From contig JAGNNG010000056.1 of the NCBI GenBank assembly GCA_017990795.1, positions 1 through 8,750 of the forward strand: a stretch of 8,750 nucleotides of DNA, written 5' to 3'. The stretch is from Deltaproteobacteria bacterium. Its GTDB lineage: Bacteria; Myxococcota_A; Polyangia; Palsa-1104; JAEUJZ01. Under the pieces are notes generated by a model, which saw nothing but the letters and a program-made list of their open reading frames with translations, was not told the origin of the DNA and did no database searches. Position 1 is the first letter of the stretch, and each line of letters opens with the position of its first letter. Positions 1 through 6,385 of the stretch are shown one piece after another. The position numbers and the translations under genes were made by a program.

Positions 1-579
1 GATGTGGTGCTGTGCGATAGCGGCAGCAGCAACCCTCAAGGCGGCTTTACCGACGGCTTGCTGGCCACGGACAATGACGACACCGAGAGCGAGAGCAGCG
101 CCAGCGGGCTGCAGTTCTTGGATCTGTTAGAGGCGGCTGGTTACGCGCTGCACGTGGTCCAAGGCGGACCGGCGAGTGCGACGCAAGCGATGACCTTGAC
201 CGAGCGGCTGCGTGAAAACGGCCTGCACATCGAGGTCTGGTCGCTGACGATGAAGCTGCCGGGAACTGCGCCACCGCCGGAGAGTGGCTCTGAGGAGCGG
301 GCGGCGACGCCGCTGTGTGCGGGTCTGGTGCTGCCTGCGGGGCCGCTGCGCGAAGCCAGTCCGCTGGGACCGCTGCGGCTTGCCGACGGAGAAATTCCGG
401 CGCCGCTGCTGCCAAATGATGCGCAGCGGACGGCAGAAAAGGCGATTGCGGTCCTAAACTCGGCGGCGCGCGAAGTGGGACTTAGCTTGTGCGCTCCGAC
501 GCTGATGACGGCAGCTGGCGATGAGCTGGGCGCGGCGCGACATCGCAAGCAGCTCAAGCGCGCGGTGGGCGAAAAGTAG
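1..579 (+). CDS. Unrecognised protein, C-terminal part (5' end outside window)
   Basis: The frame is open from the first base to a TAG at 577-579, so at least 192 residues are visible. A GTG at position 4 could be a start but more probably the gene begins upstream. Codons prefer G/C in the third position, as in the neighbouring genes, which supports real coding. The visible part begins with a Ser/Gly/Asp-rich acidic stretch (about residues 5-38, including DNDDTESESS). A predicted alpha/beta segment follows (about 39-82, LLEAAGYALHVVQGG and LTERLRENGLHIEVW), then a Pro/Ala/Gly-rich part and a basic C-terminus (RHRKQLKRAVGEK). There is no signal peptide, membrane segment or catalytic motif I can name. 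I do not recognise the family and assign no function. It converges on the kinase gene, so it is not in an operon with anything seen here. Confidence 0.75.
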   Translation, partial: DVVLCDSGSSNPQGGFTDGLLATDNDDTESESSASGLQFLDLLEAAGYALHVVQGGPASATQAMTLTERLRENGLHIEVWSLTMKLPGTAPPPESGSEERAATPLCAGLVLPAGPLREASPLGPLRLADGEIPAPLLPNDAQRTAEKAIAVLNSAAREVGLSLCAPTLMTAAGDELGAARHRKQLKRAVGEK

Positions 580-604
580 CTAGCTTCTGGATCGGAGCTA
601 GCTA
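577..604. terminator. Bidirectional hairpin terminator embedding both convergent stop codons
   Basis: Arms 577-585 (TAGCTAGCT) and 596-604 (AGCTAGCTA) are perfectly complementary over 9 bp. The stem can extend through a T-G wobble (586/595) and a C-G pair (587/594), leaving a 6-nt loop. The TAG of the upstream gene (577-579) and the TAG of the kinase (604-602 on the minus strand) are the outermost triplets of the stem. Read from the kinase side the hairpin is followed by CTTTTC, a short T-run. From the other side no T-run follows, so termination is best supported for the minus-strand transcript. Confidence 0.6.
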
Positions 605-2020
605 GCTGGCGTCTTCGCCCATCAGAGCCACGATGCCGCAGACGCCGACCACCTGGCCGTCGCGCTTGTAGGGCGCAAGGTTTAGCCAGCCGCCGCGGGT
701 CTCGCCGTCTTCGCTGTGTACGACCAGCGTGTGACGGCTAGAGCGCTGGCGATTGAGGACCATGCGCACGTCGCGCTCGATGCGCGGATACCAGCGACCC
801 AGCAGCGTCGTGGAGAGCTTGCCGCGCAGGTCGGTAGCCGGGATGCCAAGCAGCGAGCCCAGCGCCGCATTGCCAAAGAGCAGCTCGCAGGTCGGTGAGG
901 CGATAAACATCGCCAGCGGGCAGGCGTCCACCAGCGCTTCACACAGATCGGCGCGCGGCGAGCCGACGTGCTCCAGCGCTTGGATGCGGCGGCTGATGCC
1001 TTGCTCGATCATCAGCTGGCGTAGCTGCAGCGCTAGCTCGGCGGCGCTGCGATGACGCGCTGCCGGATCTTTGGCCAGCGCGCGCAGCACCAGCGCCTCT
1101 AGCTGCCAATCAAGCTGAATCTGCGGTCCGCCGCGCCTCGCAGCCAGCACTTGCGTCGGCGGCACCGGCTCTTGTCGAAGATGGCCTTGCAGGATGTCTT
1201 GCAGGCGGCCCTCAAACGGCGGCTGCCCGGTCAGGCACTCGTAAAACAGCACGCCCAGCGCGTAGATGTCCGAAGCAGGCGTCGGAGGCTGCGCCGAGAT
1301 CCGCTCTGGCGACAGATACGTCGGCGTGCCCGCAACCGTGGTGGCCGCGACGATCTCTTTGGCATCCACCTCTGGCCGCGACGCCAGCCCAAAGTCGAGC
1401 AGCCGCACCGCATTTTTCCGCTCGTCCCGCCCGTGACCCGAGAAGCGACAGAGGAAGACGTTTTCTGGCTTGATATCGCAGTGGATGACGCCAAGGCTGT
1501 GGATAAAGTGTAGAGCGTCGGCGCACTGCAGCATGATGTCGCAGGTCGCCTTGGGCTCGATGGTGCCCTCGCGGGTCAGGCGGTCGGCCAGCGTCTCGCC
1601 TTGCAGGTACTCCATGACGATGAACGCGCCGTGGAAGTTGTCGACGCCAAAGTCGATGACCTGGACGATGCCGGGGTGGCTCATCGCGGCGGCCATGCGC
1701 GCTTCGCGGTAAAACGCCTCGCGGATGTGCGGCTGCTGCGCCAGGTTTTGGTGAATGATCTTCAGCGCAAACAGCTTGCCCAGATCGCGGTGGCGGACCT
1801 TGTAGATGCGGCCCATGCCGCCTTCGCCGACGCGCTCCTCGATGATGTAGCGACCGCCGACGATGCGCTCGGGTGGGTAGCTGTTGCGGGCACTGTCGTC
1901 GGTGGCGATGGCCTCTTGCGGGATGGCGTCGGCGACCGGCGCTGGCTGACTGTTAAAGCCTTCTTCCGGCAGCGGCTGTGGGATCCCGTCGGCAACGTCC
2001 AGGCTTGGCTGTGACCGCAT
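602..2020 (-). CDS. Soluble Ser/Thr protein kinase with C-terminal PAS domain
   Basis: Hanks-type kinase, 472 aa from the ATG at 2020; it phosphorylates Ser/Thr of unknown partners in the cytoplasm. Motifs in order: glycine loop VGEGGMG (64-70), Lys87 in FALKII, alpha-C Glu106, catalytic loop HCDIKPEN (180-187, Asp182), DFG at 209-211, TPTYLSPE (APE-type Glu239), and SDIYALG. The kinase domain spans about 55-340. It is followed by a PAS-like domain (about 356-468; NAALGSLLGIP and LNLAPYKRDGQVVGV), probably a ligand or redox sensor or dimerisation unit. The N-terminal ~50 residues are Pro/Glu-rich and look disordered. I see no transmembrane segment, unlike many bacterial kinases of this class. 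The catalytic-loop Arg is replaced by Cys (HCD), making it a non-RD kinase. Start: the frame stays open to a TTG at 2107, but TATAAT and TATAAA boxes lie between, so the ATG at 2020 is preferred. It lacks a good ribosome-binding site. The family call is certain; the start is not. Confidence 0.95.
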   Translation of the reverse strand: MRSQPSLDVADGIPQPLPEEGFNSQPAPVADAIPQEAIATDDSARNSYPPERIVGGRYIIEERVGEGGMGRIYKVRHRDLGKLFALKIIHQNLAQQPHIREAFYREARMAAAMSHPGIVQVIDFGVDNFHGAFIVMEYLQGETLADRLTREGTIEPKATCDIMLQCADALHFIHSLGVIHCDIKPENVFLCRFSGHGRDERKNAVRLLDFGLASRPEVDAKEIVAATTVAGTPTYLSPERISAQPPTPASDIYALGVLFYECLTGQPPFEGRLQDILQGHLRQEPVPPTQVLAARRGGPQIQLDWQLEALVLRALAKDPAARHRSAAELALQLRQLMIEQGISRRIQALEHVGSPRADLCEALVDACPLAMFIASPTCELLFGNAALGSLLGIPATDLRGKLSTTLLGRWYPRIERDVRMVLNRQRSSRHTLVVHSEDGETRGGWLNLAPYKRDGQVVGVCGIVALMGEDAS

Positions 2021-2050
2021 CCCCGAGCCCTGGGGCACGCTGACAGGCGG

Positions 2051-2077
2051 TTTATATACGGTCACATCGGTATTATA
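2051..2077 (-). promoter_or_regulatory. Candidate promoter of the kinase gene (AT-rich island with TATAAT and TATAAA)
   Basis: On the minus strand a perfect TATAAT occurs at 2077-2072 and a TATATAAA at 2058-2051, inside otherwise GC-rich DNA. The first would place transcription start near 2065, about 45 nt before the ATG at 2020. No convincing -35 box lies at the right distance: TTGCCT at 2107-2102 is 24 bp away. The call rests on the -10 element and on local AT-richness. TATATAC/GTATTATA also forms an imperfect inverted repeat (2054-2077) that could be an operator. Confidence 0.4.
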
Positions 2078-2180
2078 CAGCCGCACCACAGGCCGACGGA
2101 AAGGCAACTTCGACCCGGCACTTGACCGACGACAACTACGGTGTCCACTGCGACCCTACATGGAGCCTGCGCGGGACTTC

Positions 2181-2208
2181 GCACGCGCTTTTTGGGGTGT
2201 GCTTTTTT
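2181..2208 (+). terminator. Weak hairpin plus T6 run upstream of the metallopeptidase-barrel gene (attenuator-like)
   Basis: GCACGC (2181-2186) can pair with GTGTGC (2197-2202) through five Watson-Crick pairs and one G-T wobble, with a 10-nt loop, immediately followed by six T (2203-2208). The layout is that of an intrinsic terminator, but the stem is short. It sits 37 nt before the ATG at 2245. It would act as a leader attenuator only if transcription starts further upstream. The T-run may simply be part of a promoter. Confidence 0.25.
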
Positions 2209-2234
2209 GAGCGCTGGCGGCGCGGTGATAAAAC
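2207..2234 (+). promoter_or_regulatory. Possible sigma70-like promoter for the metallopeptidase-barrel gene
   Basis: TTGAGC (2207-2212) is followed after 16 bp by TAAAAC (2229-2234), preceded by an extended -10 TG (2226-2227). Each hexamer matches consensus at 4 of 6 positions. Transcription would start only about 4 nt before the ATG at 2245, giving an almost leaderless mRNA. That fits the lack of a Shine-Dalgarno sequence there. It overlaps the T-run of the hairpin at 2181-2208, so the two readings compete. Confidence 0.2.
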
Positions 2235-2244
2235 ACCTAAGCCC

Positions 2245-5200
2245 ATGCGAAATCGGCTCCTTCGGTGCTCTTTACTTGGTAGCGCTAAACCCTGGCAGCG
2301 GTGGGGTCGCAGCGCTTGGCTGGTTCGCTGGCTGCTGCTGCTGGCGCTGTGGCTACTGCCGTTGCCGGCGCAGGCGGGCGATCCCGAGCTAGTCTGGCGC
2401 TCCGTCGAGACTACGCACTTTCGCATCACCTATCACGAGCCGCTCGGGCGGGTGGCGCAGCGGCTGGCGCGCATCACTGAGCTTGCGCACGCGGCGCTGG
2501 CTCCGGTGCTGCTGCACTCGCCGCGCTTTCGCACCGAGGTGCTGATCACCGATGACACCGACTACAGCAATGGCTCTGCGACGGCGCTGCCATTTCCGAC
2601 GGTGCGGCTGTATCTGACCGCGCCCGACGACCGCTCGGAGCTAAACGACTACGACGACTGGCTGTACGCGCTGTTTGTCCACGAGTACACGCACATCCTG
2701 CACCTGGACACCGTGAACGGCGCGCCCAAGTGGGTCAATTACCTGCTGGGCCTGGGCGTAAACACGCTGTACGCGCCAAATCAGATCCAGCCGCGCTGGT
2801 TTATCGAGGGCCTGGCCGTCTTTGAGGAGACCGAGCGCACCAGTGCGGGCCGCCTGCGCTCGACGCTGTTTGACATGTACCTGCGCAGCCACGTGCTGGA
2901 GGGCAAGTTCCTGCGCCTGGATCAGGTCACCAATCAGACGCGGCTGTTTCCTCGCGGCAATGTGCCGTATCTGTACGGCTCGGCGTTCTTGCGCTTTTTG
3001 GCGGGGCGGTTTGGCGAGCAGACGCTGCAGAAAATCTCGCACCGCTACGGCGGCTGCTGGTCGCCGGACTGCTGGGTGCCGTGGGGCCTAAACCGCGTGC
3101 TGCGCAAGCTGACCGGCGCGACCTATGGCCCGCTGTATGACGACTTTGCGCAGTCGCTAAAAGACCGCTACACGGCGCAGCAGCAGCAGCTCGCGCAGCA
3201 GCCGCTGGGCCTGACGGTCGGCGTGCCGCAGAGCGACTGGAAGCTAAGCGTAGACAGGCCGGTGTTTACCGATGGTGGACGGACGCTGTTGTGGCTGGAC
3301 TCGGACCCGTATCAGCGACCGGCGCTGTGGCGACAGTCGGTGGCGAACCTGACCACCGGCGCGGTGGCGAAGCGTCCGCACTTTGGCGCCACAGTCGATG
3401 TCGAGCTAGATGGCGTCAGCGGGCTATCGGTGAGCAGCGATGGCAAGACCGCCGTGATGGCGCGGCTGCGGCTGTTTCGCTCGATGTTTTCGTATCAGGA
3501 CTTGGTGCTGTATCGCCGCGATCGGCGCGAGATGGTGCCGCTGACCGAGGGCCTGCGCGTCGACAACCCGGCGCTGTCCCCAGACGGCAAGCTGGTGGCG
3601 TTTGAGGTCAATGCGCTGGGTACGCGGCGGCTGGGCGTGATGCCGCTGCCCGACGCCAAAACGTCGCACAAAGCGACGCTGATTGATCCGCGCGCGCAGC
3701 TAGTGCCCGAGGTGTGGCGAGCCCGCGCCGCGCAAAAAGTCAGCTTTCCACTGCCGCAGCGCGAGTTCTCGCAGGTCTATACGCCCGCCTGGTCGCCCGA
3801 CGGCAAGCAGCTGGCGCTGTCGTACTGGCAAGAGGGCGGCTTTCGCGACATTGTGACCCTGGAGGTGGCCACCGGCGAGCTGCGCTACATCACCCACGAC
3901 CGCGCGCTGGACCTAGAGCCGCACTATTCCGCCGACGGCAAGTACCTGTATTTCGTGTCGGACCGGACCGGCGTTTACAACCTGTACGCGCATCACCTGG
4001 CCACCGACACCACGTTTCAGGTCACAAATACCATCGCTGGCGTCTTTAATCCGGCGGTCAGTCCCGACGGCAAGCTGCTGGCTTACGTCGGCTTTGTCTC
4101 TGAGGGCTATCGCGTCGAGACGATGGAGCTGGACCCGACGCGCTTTGTGCTGGCCAAAGCGGCCCCCGAGGATCGCCCCGAAGCATCGCTGATTCCCGAG
4201 GCTGAGCTTGACCCCGATAAGCGGCTGCCGGTGCATCGCTATAACCCCGCGCGGACGTTTTTTCGCACGCCGCTGTCGCTGCTGTCGCTGACGCTGCCGA
4301 TTTCGGCACCCGGTCCGTATGGGCAGTCGCTGGGGCTGCAGTTTTCGACCGCTGACTTGGTGGGTCTGCACTCGCTGGTGGCGGGGCTGACGCTGCAGAC
4401 CGACCGCGCCGATGCGACGGGCTTTTTTGCGCGCTACACCTACTCGAGGCTGTGGAATCCGCTGTACTTGGACTTTTCGCGCAGCCTGACGCCGCGTGGC
4501 GGCCTGCGCTACAACGGCCAGAATCGCACCTACGACGAGCAAGCGCTGACCATCGCTGTTGGCACCGATCTGCCGCTGCTGCGCGATGTGGCGCGGTCGC
4601 TGGGCTTGTCTGCCTCGTATAACTTCACCAGCTGGAGCAACAAGTCGCCGCGCCAGCCCAGTGGCCCCGACGATATCTCGCTGCAGCTGCCCGAGGTTGG
4701 ACGCTATGCGGCGTTAAACCTGTCGCTGGTGTACTCGGACGCGCGGCGCTTCCAGTTTTCCGTGGGGCCCGAGCAAGGCCGCTATCTGTCGCTGGGTCTG
4801 GCGGTGTCGCATCCGGCGCTGGGCTCGCAGTATCAGCTGTACGCGCTGCGGCTGGTGGCGGCGCAGTACGTCGGCATTCCGTGGCCGTGGCGGTGGGCGA
4901 AAAATCACACCCTGCAGCTGGGCTATGAAGGCGGCTTTAGCGGCGGCGATCTGAAGCGCCGAGGCATCTTTTACCTGGGCGGCTTTCCGTCGAGTGAGGA
5001 CTACCTGCGCGCGGCGCTCCTCGGTCTGCGTCCCGGTCAAGCCAAGCTGCGCGGCTACGATCCCGGAGCCACCTACGGCGATCAGCTGCACGTCCTAAAT
5101 ATCGAGTACCGCTTCCCGCTGTGGTGGCTAGAGCGCGGCTATCAGACGGTGCCCGCGTTTTTATGGCGACTGCACGGCGCGGTGTATAGCGATGTTGGAG

Positions 5201-5376
5201 CGGCGTTTTTTGGCAAGCTCACCGCCGATAAGCTCAAGGCTTCGGTCGGCGGCGAGCTACGTCTAGATGGCAACCTGGGCTACTACCTGCCGTTCATGTT
5301 TCAGCTTGGCTACGCGCACGGCTTTATGGACGGAGCCAACCACCGCGTCTACTTCCTGCTCAATAGCCCGCTGTAG
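2245..5376 (+). CDS. Outer-membrane fusion: zinc metallopeptidase, TolB-like propeller, Omp85/BamA-like barrel
   Basis: 1043 aa from the ATG at 2245. A long basic n-region, a Leu/Trp-rich core (about 26-40) and an AQA cleavage site after Ala44 form a signal peptide. The peptidase domain (about 45-300) carries HEYTH (146-150) and WFIEGLAVFEE with Glu188 as the likely third zinc ligand; this is a gluzincin (peptidase-MA-like) arrangement. The propeller (about 330-640) has six Asp-Gly blade turns, near 343, 398, 445 (SPDGK), 517 (SPDGK), 562 (SADGK) and 606 (SPDGK), as in TolB/PD40 repeats. From about 690 to the end, alternating amphipathic strands with LRGY (935-938) and NIEYRFPLW match the Omp85 L6-loop signature. 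The last residues (YFLLNSPL) lack the usual terminal aromatic. No POTRA domain is evident. Inferred: an outer-membrane protein displaying or secreting a protease/propeller; substrate unknown. An upstream in-frame TTG at 2122 is rejected because it would bury the signal peptide. Confidence 0.92.
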   Translation: MRNRLLRCSLLGSAKPWQRWGRSAWLVRWLLLLALWLLPLPAQAGDPELVWRSVETTHFRITYHEPLGRVAQRLARITELAHAALAPVLLHSPRFRTEVLITDDTDYSNGSATALPFPTVRLYLTAPDDRSELNDYDDWLYALFVHEYTHILHLDTVNGAPKWVNYLLGLGVNTLYAPNQIQPRWFIEGLAVFEETERTSAGRLRSTLFDMYLRSHVLEGKFLRLDQVTNQTRLFPRGNVPYLYGSAFLRFLAGRFGEQTLQKISHRYGGCWSPDCWVPWGLNRVLRKLTGATYGPLYDDFAQSLKDRYTAQQQQLAQQPLGLTVGVPQSDWKLSVDRPVFTDGGRTLLWLDSDPYQRPALWRQSVANLTTGAVAKRPHFGATVDVELDGVSGLSVSSDGKTAVMARLRLFRSMFSYQDLVLYRRDRREMVPLTEGLRVDNPALSPDGKLVAFEVNALGTRRLGVMPLPDAKTSHKATLIDPRAQLVPEVWRARAAQKVSFPLPQREFSQVYTPAWSPDGKQLALSYWQEGGFRDIVTLEVATGELRYITHDRALDLEPHYSADGKYLYFVSDRTGVYNLYAHHLATDTTFQVTNTIAGVFNPAVSPDGKLLAYVGFVSEGYRVETMELDPTRFVLAKAAPEDRPEASLIPEAELDPDKRLPVHRYNPARTFFRTPLSLLSLTLPISAPGPYGQSLGLQFSTADLVGLHSLVAGLTLQTDRADATGFFARYTYSRLWNPLYLDFSRSLTPRGGLRYNGQNRTYDEQALTIAVGTDLPLLRDVARSLGLSASYNFTSWSNKSPRQPSGPDDISLQLPEVGRYAALNLSLVYSDARRFQFSVGPEQGRYLSLGLAVSHPALGSQYQLYALRLVAAQYVGIPWPWRWAKNHTLQLGYEGGFSGGDLKRRGIFYLGGFPSSEDYLRAALLGLRPGQAKLRGYDPGATYGDQLHVLNIEYRFPLWWLERGYQTVPAFLWRLHGAVYSDVGAAFFGKLTADKLKASVGGELRLDGNLGYYLPFMFQLGYAHGFMDGANHRVYFLLNSPL

Positions 5377-5388
5377 CGCGTCGGCTGG

Positions 5389-6198
5389 TTATGGTGGGCA
5401 TAGCGGCGGGCCGCTCTGGCAGACGCCTTTACCGGCCATGATCTCGCAGTGACCGCTTGGGCAGTCGCGGTCTTCGCGGCAGCCGGTCTTGGGATAGACG
5501 CAGAACAGCCCGCGTGTGGCCGCGCAGCAGGTGTTTTTGACTGGTGCGCAGGTGCCGCCCGGCTCAGCGGTGCAGTCGGTGTCGCGCAGACAGCTGCCGG
5601 TTAGGCACTGCGCCGTCTTGTTGCCCAGCGCGCCCGCCGGAGCACACACGCTGGTGCCCGCGCAGTCGGCGTTACTCTTGCAATTGTCGTCGGCGCACGA
5701 GTTGTGCGGAATCGGAGCCGCCCCCCCGCAGTACGGCGTGATCGGAAACGCATAGCACCGACCGGTGGCGCAGTCGGCGGTGGTACAGCACTGGTCAAAG
5801 CCCGAGCGTGGACTGCCGCAAGCCGTGGCCTCAGCGACGGGGTACTTGCACACGCGAAAGCCTCCGGGCGATAGCTCTACGCAGCGCCCGCCGCTGCAGT
5901 CCGCATCAACATTGCAGTCGCCAGAGTTACGTATTGTCAGCAGGTCAGGGCGGCTTGCCAGGTCGGCGCTGGTAGCTAGATCGATGCTGACGCTGCTTAG
6001 ATCGCGCCCGCGCAGGTCGACTCCACCGTCGCTGCCGGGCCCTGGTCCGGGGCAGCTTGGCATGCCTGCACCCAGGCTCAAGGCCAGCATCACCGGAGGT
6101 AGCGTCAGGGTTAGCCAGCGCCAGGCTTGTTTTGGGGCACGCGCGGCTGCGTGCCTTGCAGTGCCAGGCGGGTCGGTCTGGGTCGGTCTAGGTGGCAT
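5389..6198 (-). CDS. Secreted Cys-rich protein, possible lipoprotein, with five C-x-x-D-x-D-C repeats
   Basis: 269 aa from the ATG at 6198. A basic n-region and hydrophobic stretch (about 29-45) end in GAGMPSC (Cys49). That would be a poor lipobox, so either a lipoprotein or a signal-peptidase-I substrate is possible. A Gly/Pro/Ser linker (50-60) leads to Asp-Leu pairs at 61, 66, 73, 79 and 85. The rest (95-267) holds 26 cysteines, an even number, suggesting up to 13 disulfides. They form five repeats of the type C-N/x-D-A-D-C-x-x-G-x-C, starting at 95, 138, 173, 203 and 240. Such Cys repeats are common in exported proteins of Myxococcota; their function is not established, and no enzyme motif is seen. 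A TTG two codons upstream (6204) has better spacing from the AGGAG and is an alternative start. The gene ends 12 bp from the stop of the barrel gene. Confidence 0.85.
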   Translation of the reverse strand: MPPRPTQTDPPGTARHAAARAPKQAWRWLTLTLPPVMLALSLGAGMPSCPGPGPGSDGGVDLRGRDLSSVSIDLATSADLASRPDLLTIRNSGDCNVDADCSGGRCVELSPGGFRVCKYPVAEATACGSPRSGFDQCCTTADCATGRCYAFPITPYCGGAAPIPHNSCADDNCKSNADCAGTSVCAPAGALGNKTAQCLTGSCLRDTDCTAEPGGTCAPVKNTCCAATRGLFCVYPKTGCREDRDCPSGHCEIMAGKGVCQSGPPLCPP

Positions 6199-6209
6199 GG
6201 TCAAGTGCG

Positions 6210-6214
6210 CTCCT
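6210..6214 (-). promoter_or_regulatory. Ribosome-binding site AGGAG of the Cys-rich protein gene
   Basis: CTCCT on the plus strand reads AGGAG on the minus strand. It lies 11 nt before the ATG at 6198 and 5 nt before the TTG at 6204, so it fixes the start to one of these two codons. It is the only clear Shine-Dalgarno sequence in the window. Confidence 0.6.
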
Positions 6215-6236
6215 GTAGGTAAGGGTCCGAGGCCCC

Positions 6237-6270
6237 ATCATAGCCTGCTTCAGTGGCGCTGGCCCAGCGC
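6237..6270 (-). promoter_or_regulatory. Candidate promoter (TATGAT) with palindromic operator-like site
   Basis: TATGAT (minus strand, 6242-6237) matches the -10 consensus at 5 of 6 positions and lies about 40 nt before the start of the Cys-rich gene. No -35 box is visible at 16-18 bp. In that place lies a perfect 15-nt palindrome, GCGCTGGCCCAGCGC (6256-6270), with 7-bp arms around one central base. A palindrome over the expected -35 site suggests a dimeric regulator that could serve both divergent genes. This is inference; a hairpin in the opposite transcript is the alternative. Confidence 0.35.
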
Positions 6271-6385
6271 TTGACCTAAGCCGACCCGGACTTTGGGCCG
6301 TGCAGTCCTGGTCAAAGTCGCTGATATTTTTTTGTGCTTTGCGTTACCTTGCAGAAATTGTGCGTATGCGCGAATCTGTTCCACA

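Noticed and set aside
141..557. Minus-strand open frame opposite the first gene
   Set aside because: Ser/Arg/Pro-rich translation without motifs; the plus-strand frame has the better codon pattern and ends exactly at the terminator hairpin.
2021..2107. In-frame TTG-initiated extension of the kinase gene
   Set aside because: The stretch holds TATAAT and TATATAAA, and the extra residues add nothing recognisable; kept only as an alternative start.
2122..2244. In-frame TTG-initiated extension of the metallopeptidase-barrel gene
   Set aside because: It would put 41 Cys/Trp/Arg-rich residues before a good signal peptide, and the region contains promoter- and hairpin-like elements.
3913..4542. 209-codon minus-strand open frame within the barrel gene
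   Set aside because: Arg/Gln/Val-rich translation without motifs, fully inside a gene with clear domain signatures; a by-product of high GC.
5402..5415. AGCGGC-GG-GCCGCT hairpin as terminator of the barrel gene
   Set aside because: The 2-nt loop allows at most a 5-bp stem, there is no T-run, and it lies in the C-terminal codons of the Cys-rich gene; likely composition-driven.
6332..6353. Possible sigma54 promoter (TTGTGC...TTGCA)
   Set aside because: No GG lies 10 bp before either candidate GC, which sigma54 promoters require.
6293..6385. In-frame TTG-initiated extension of the low-complexity protein
   Set aside because: Contains a T7 run and codes for Cys/Phe-rich residues unlike the rest of the Cys-free protein.
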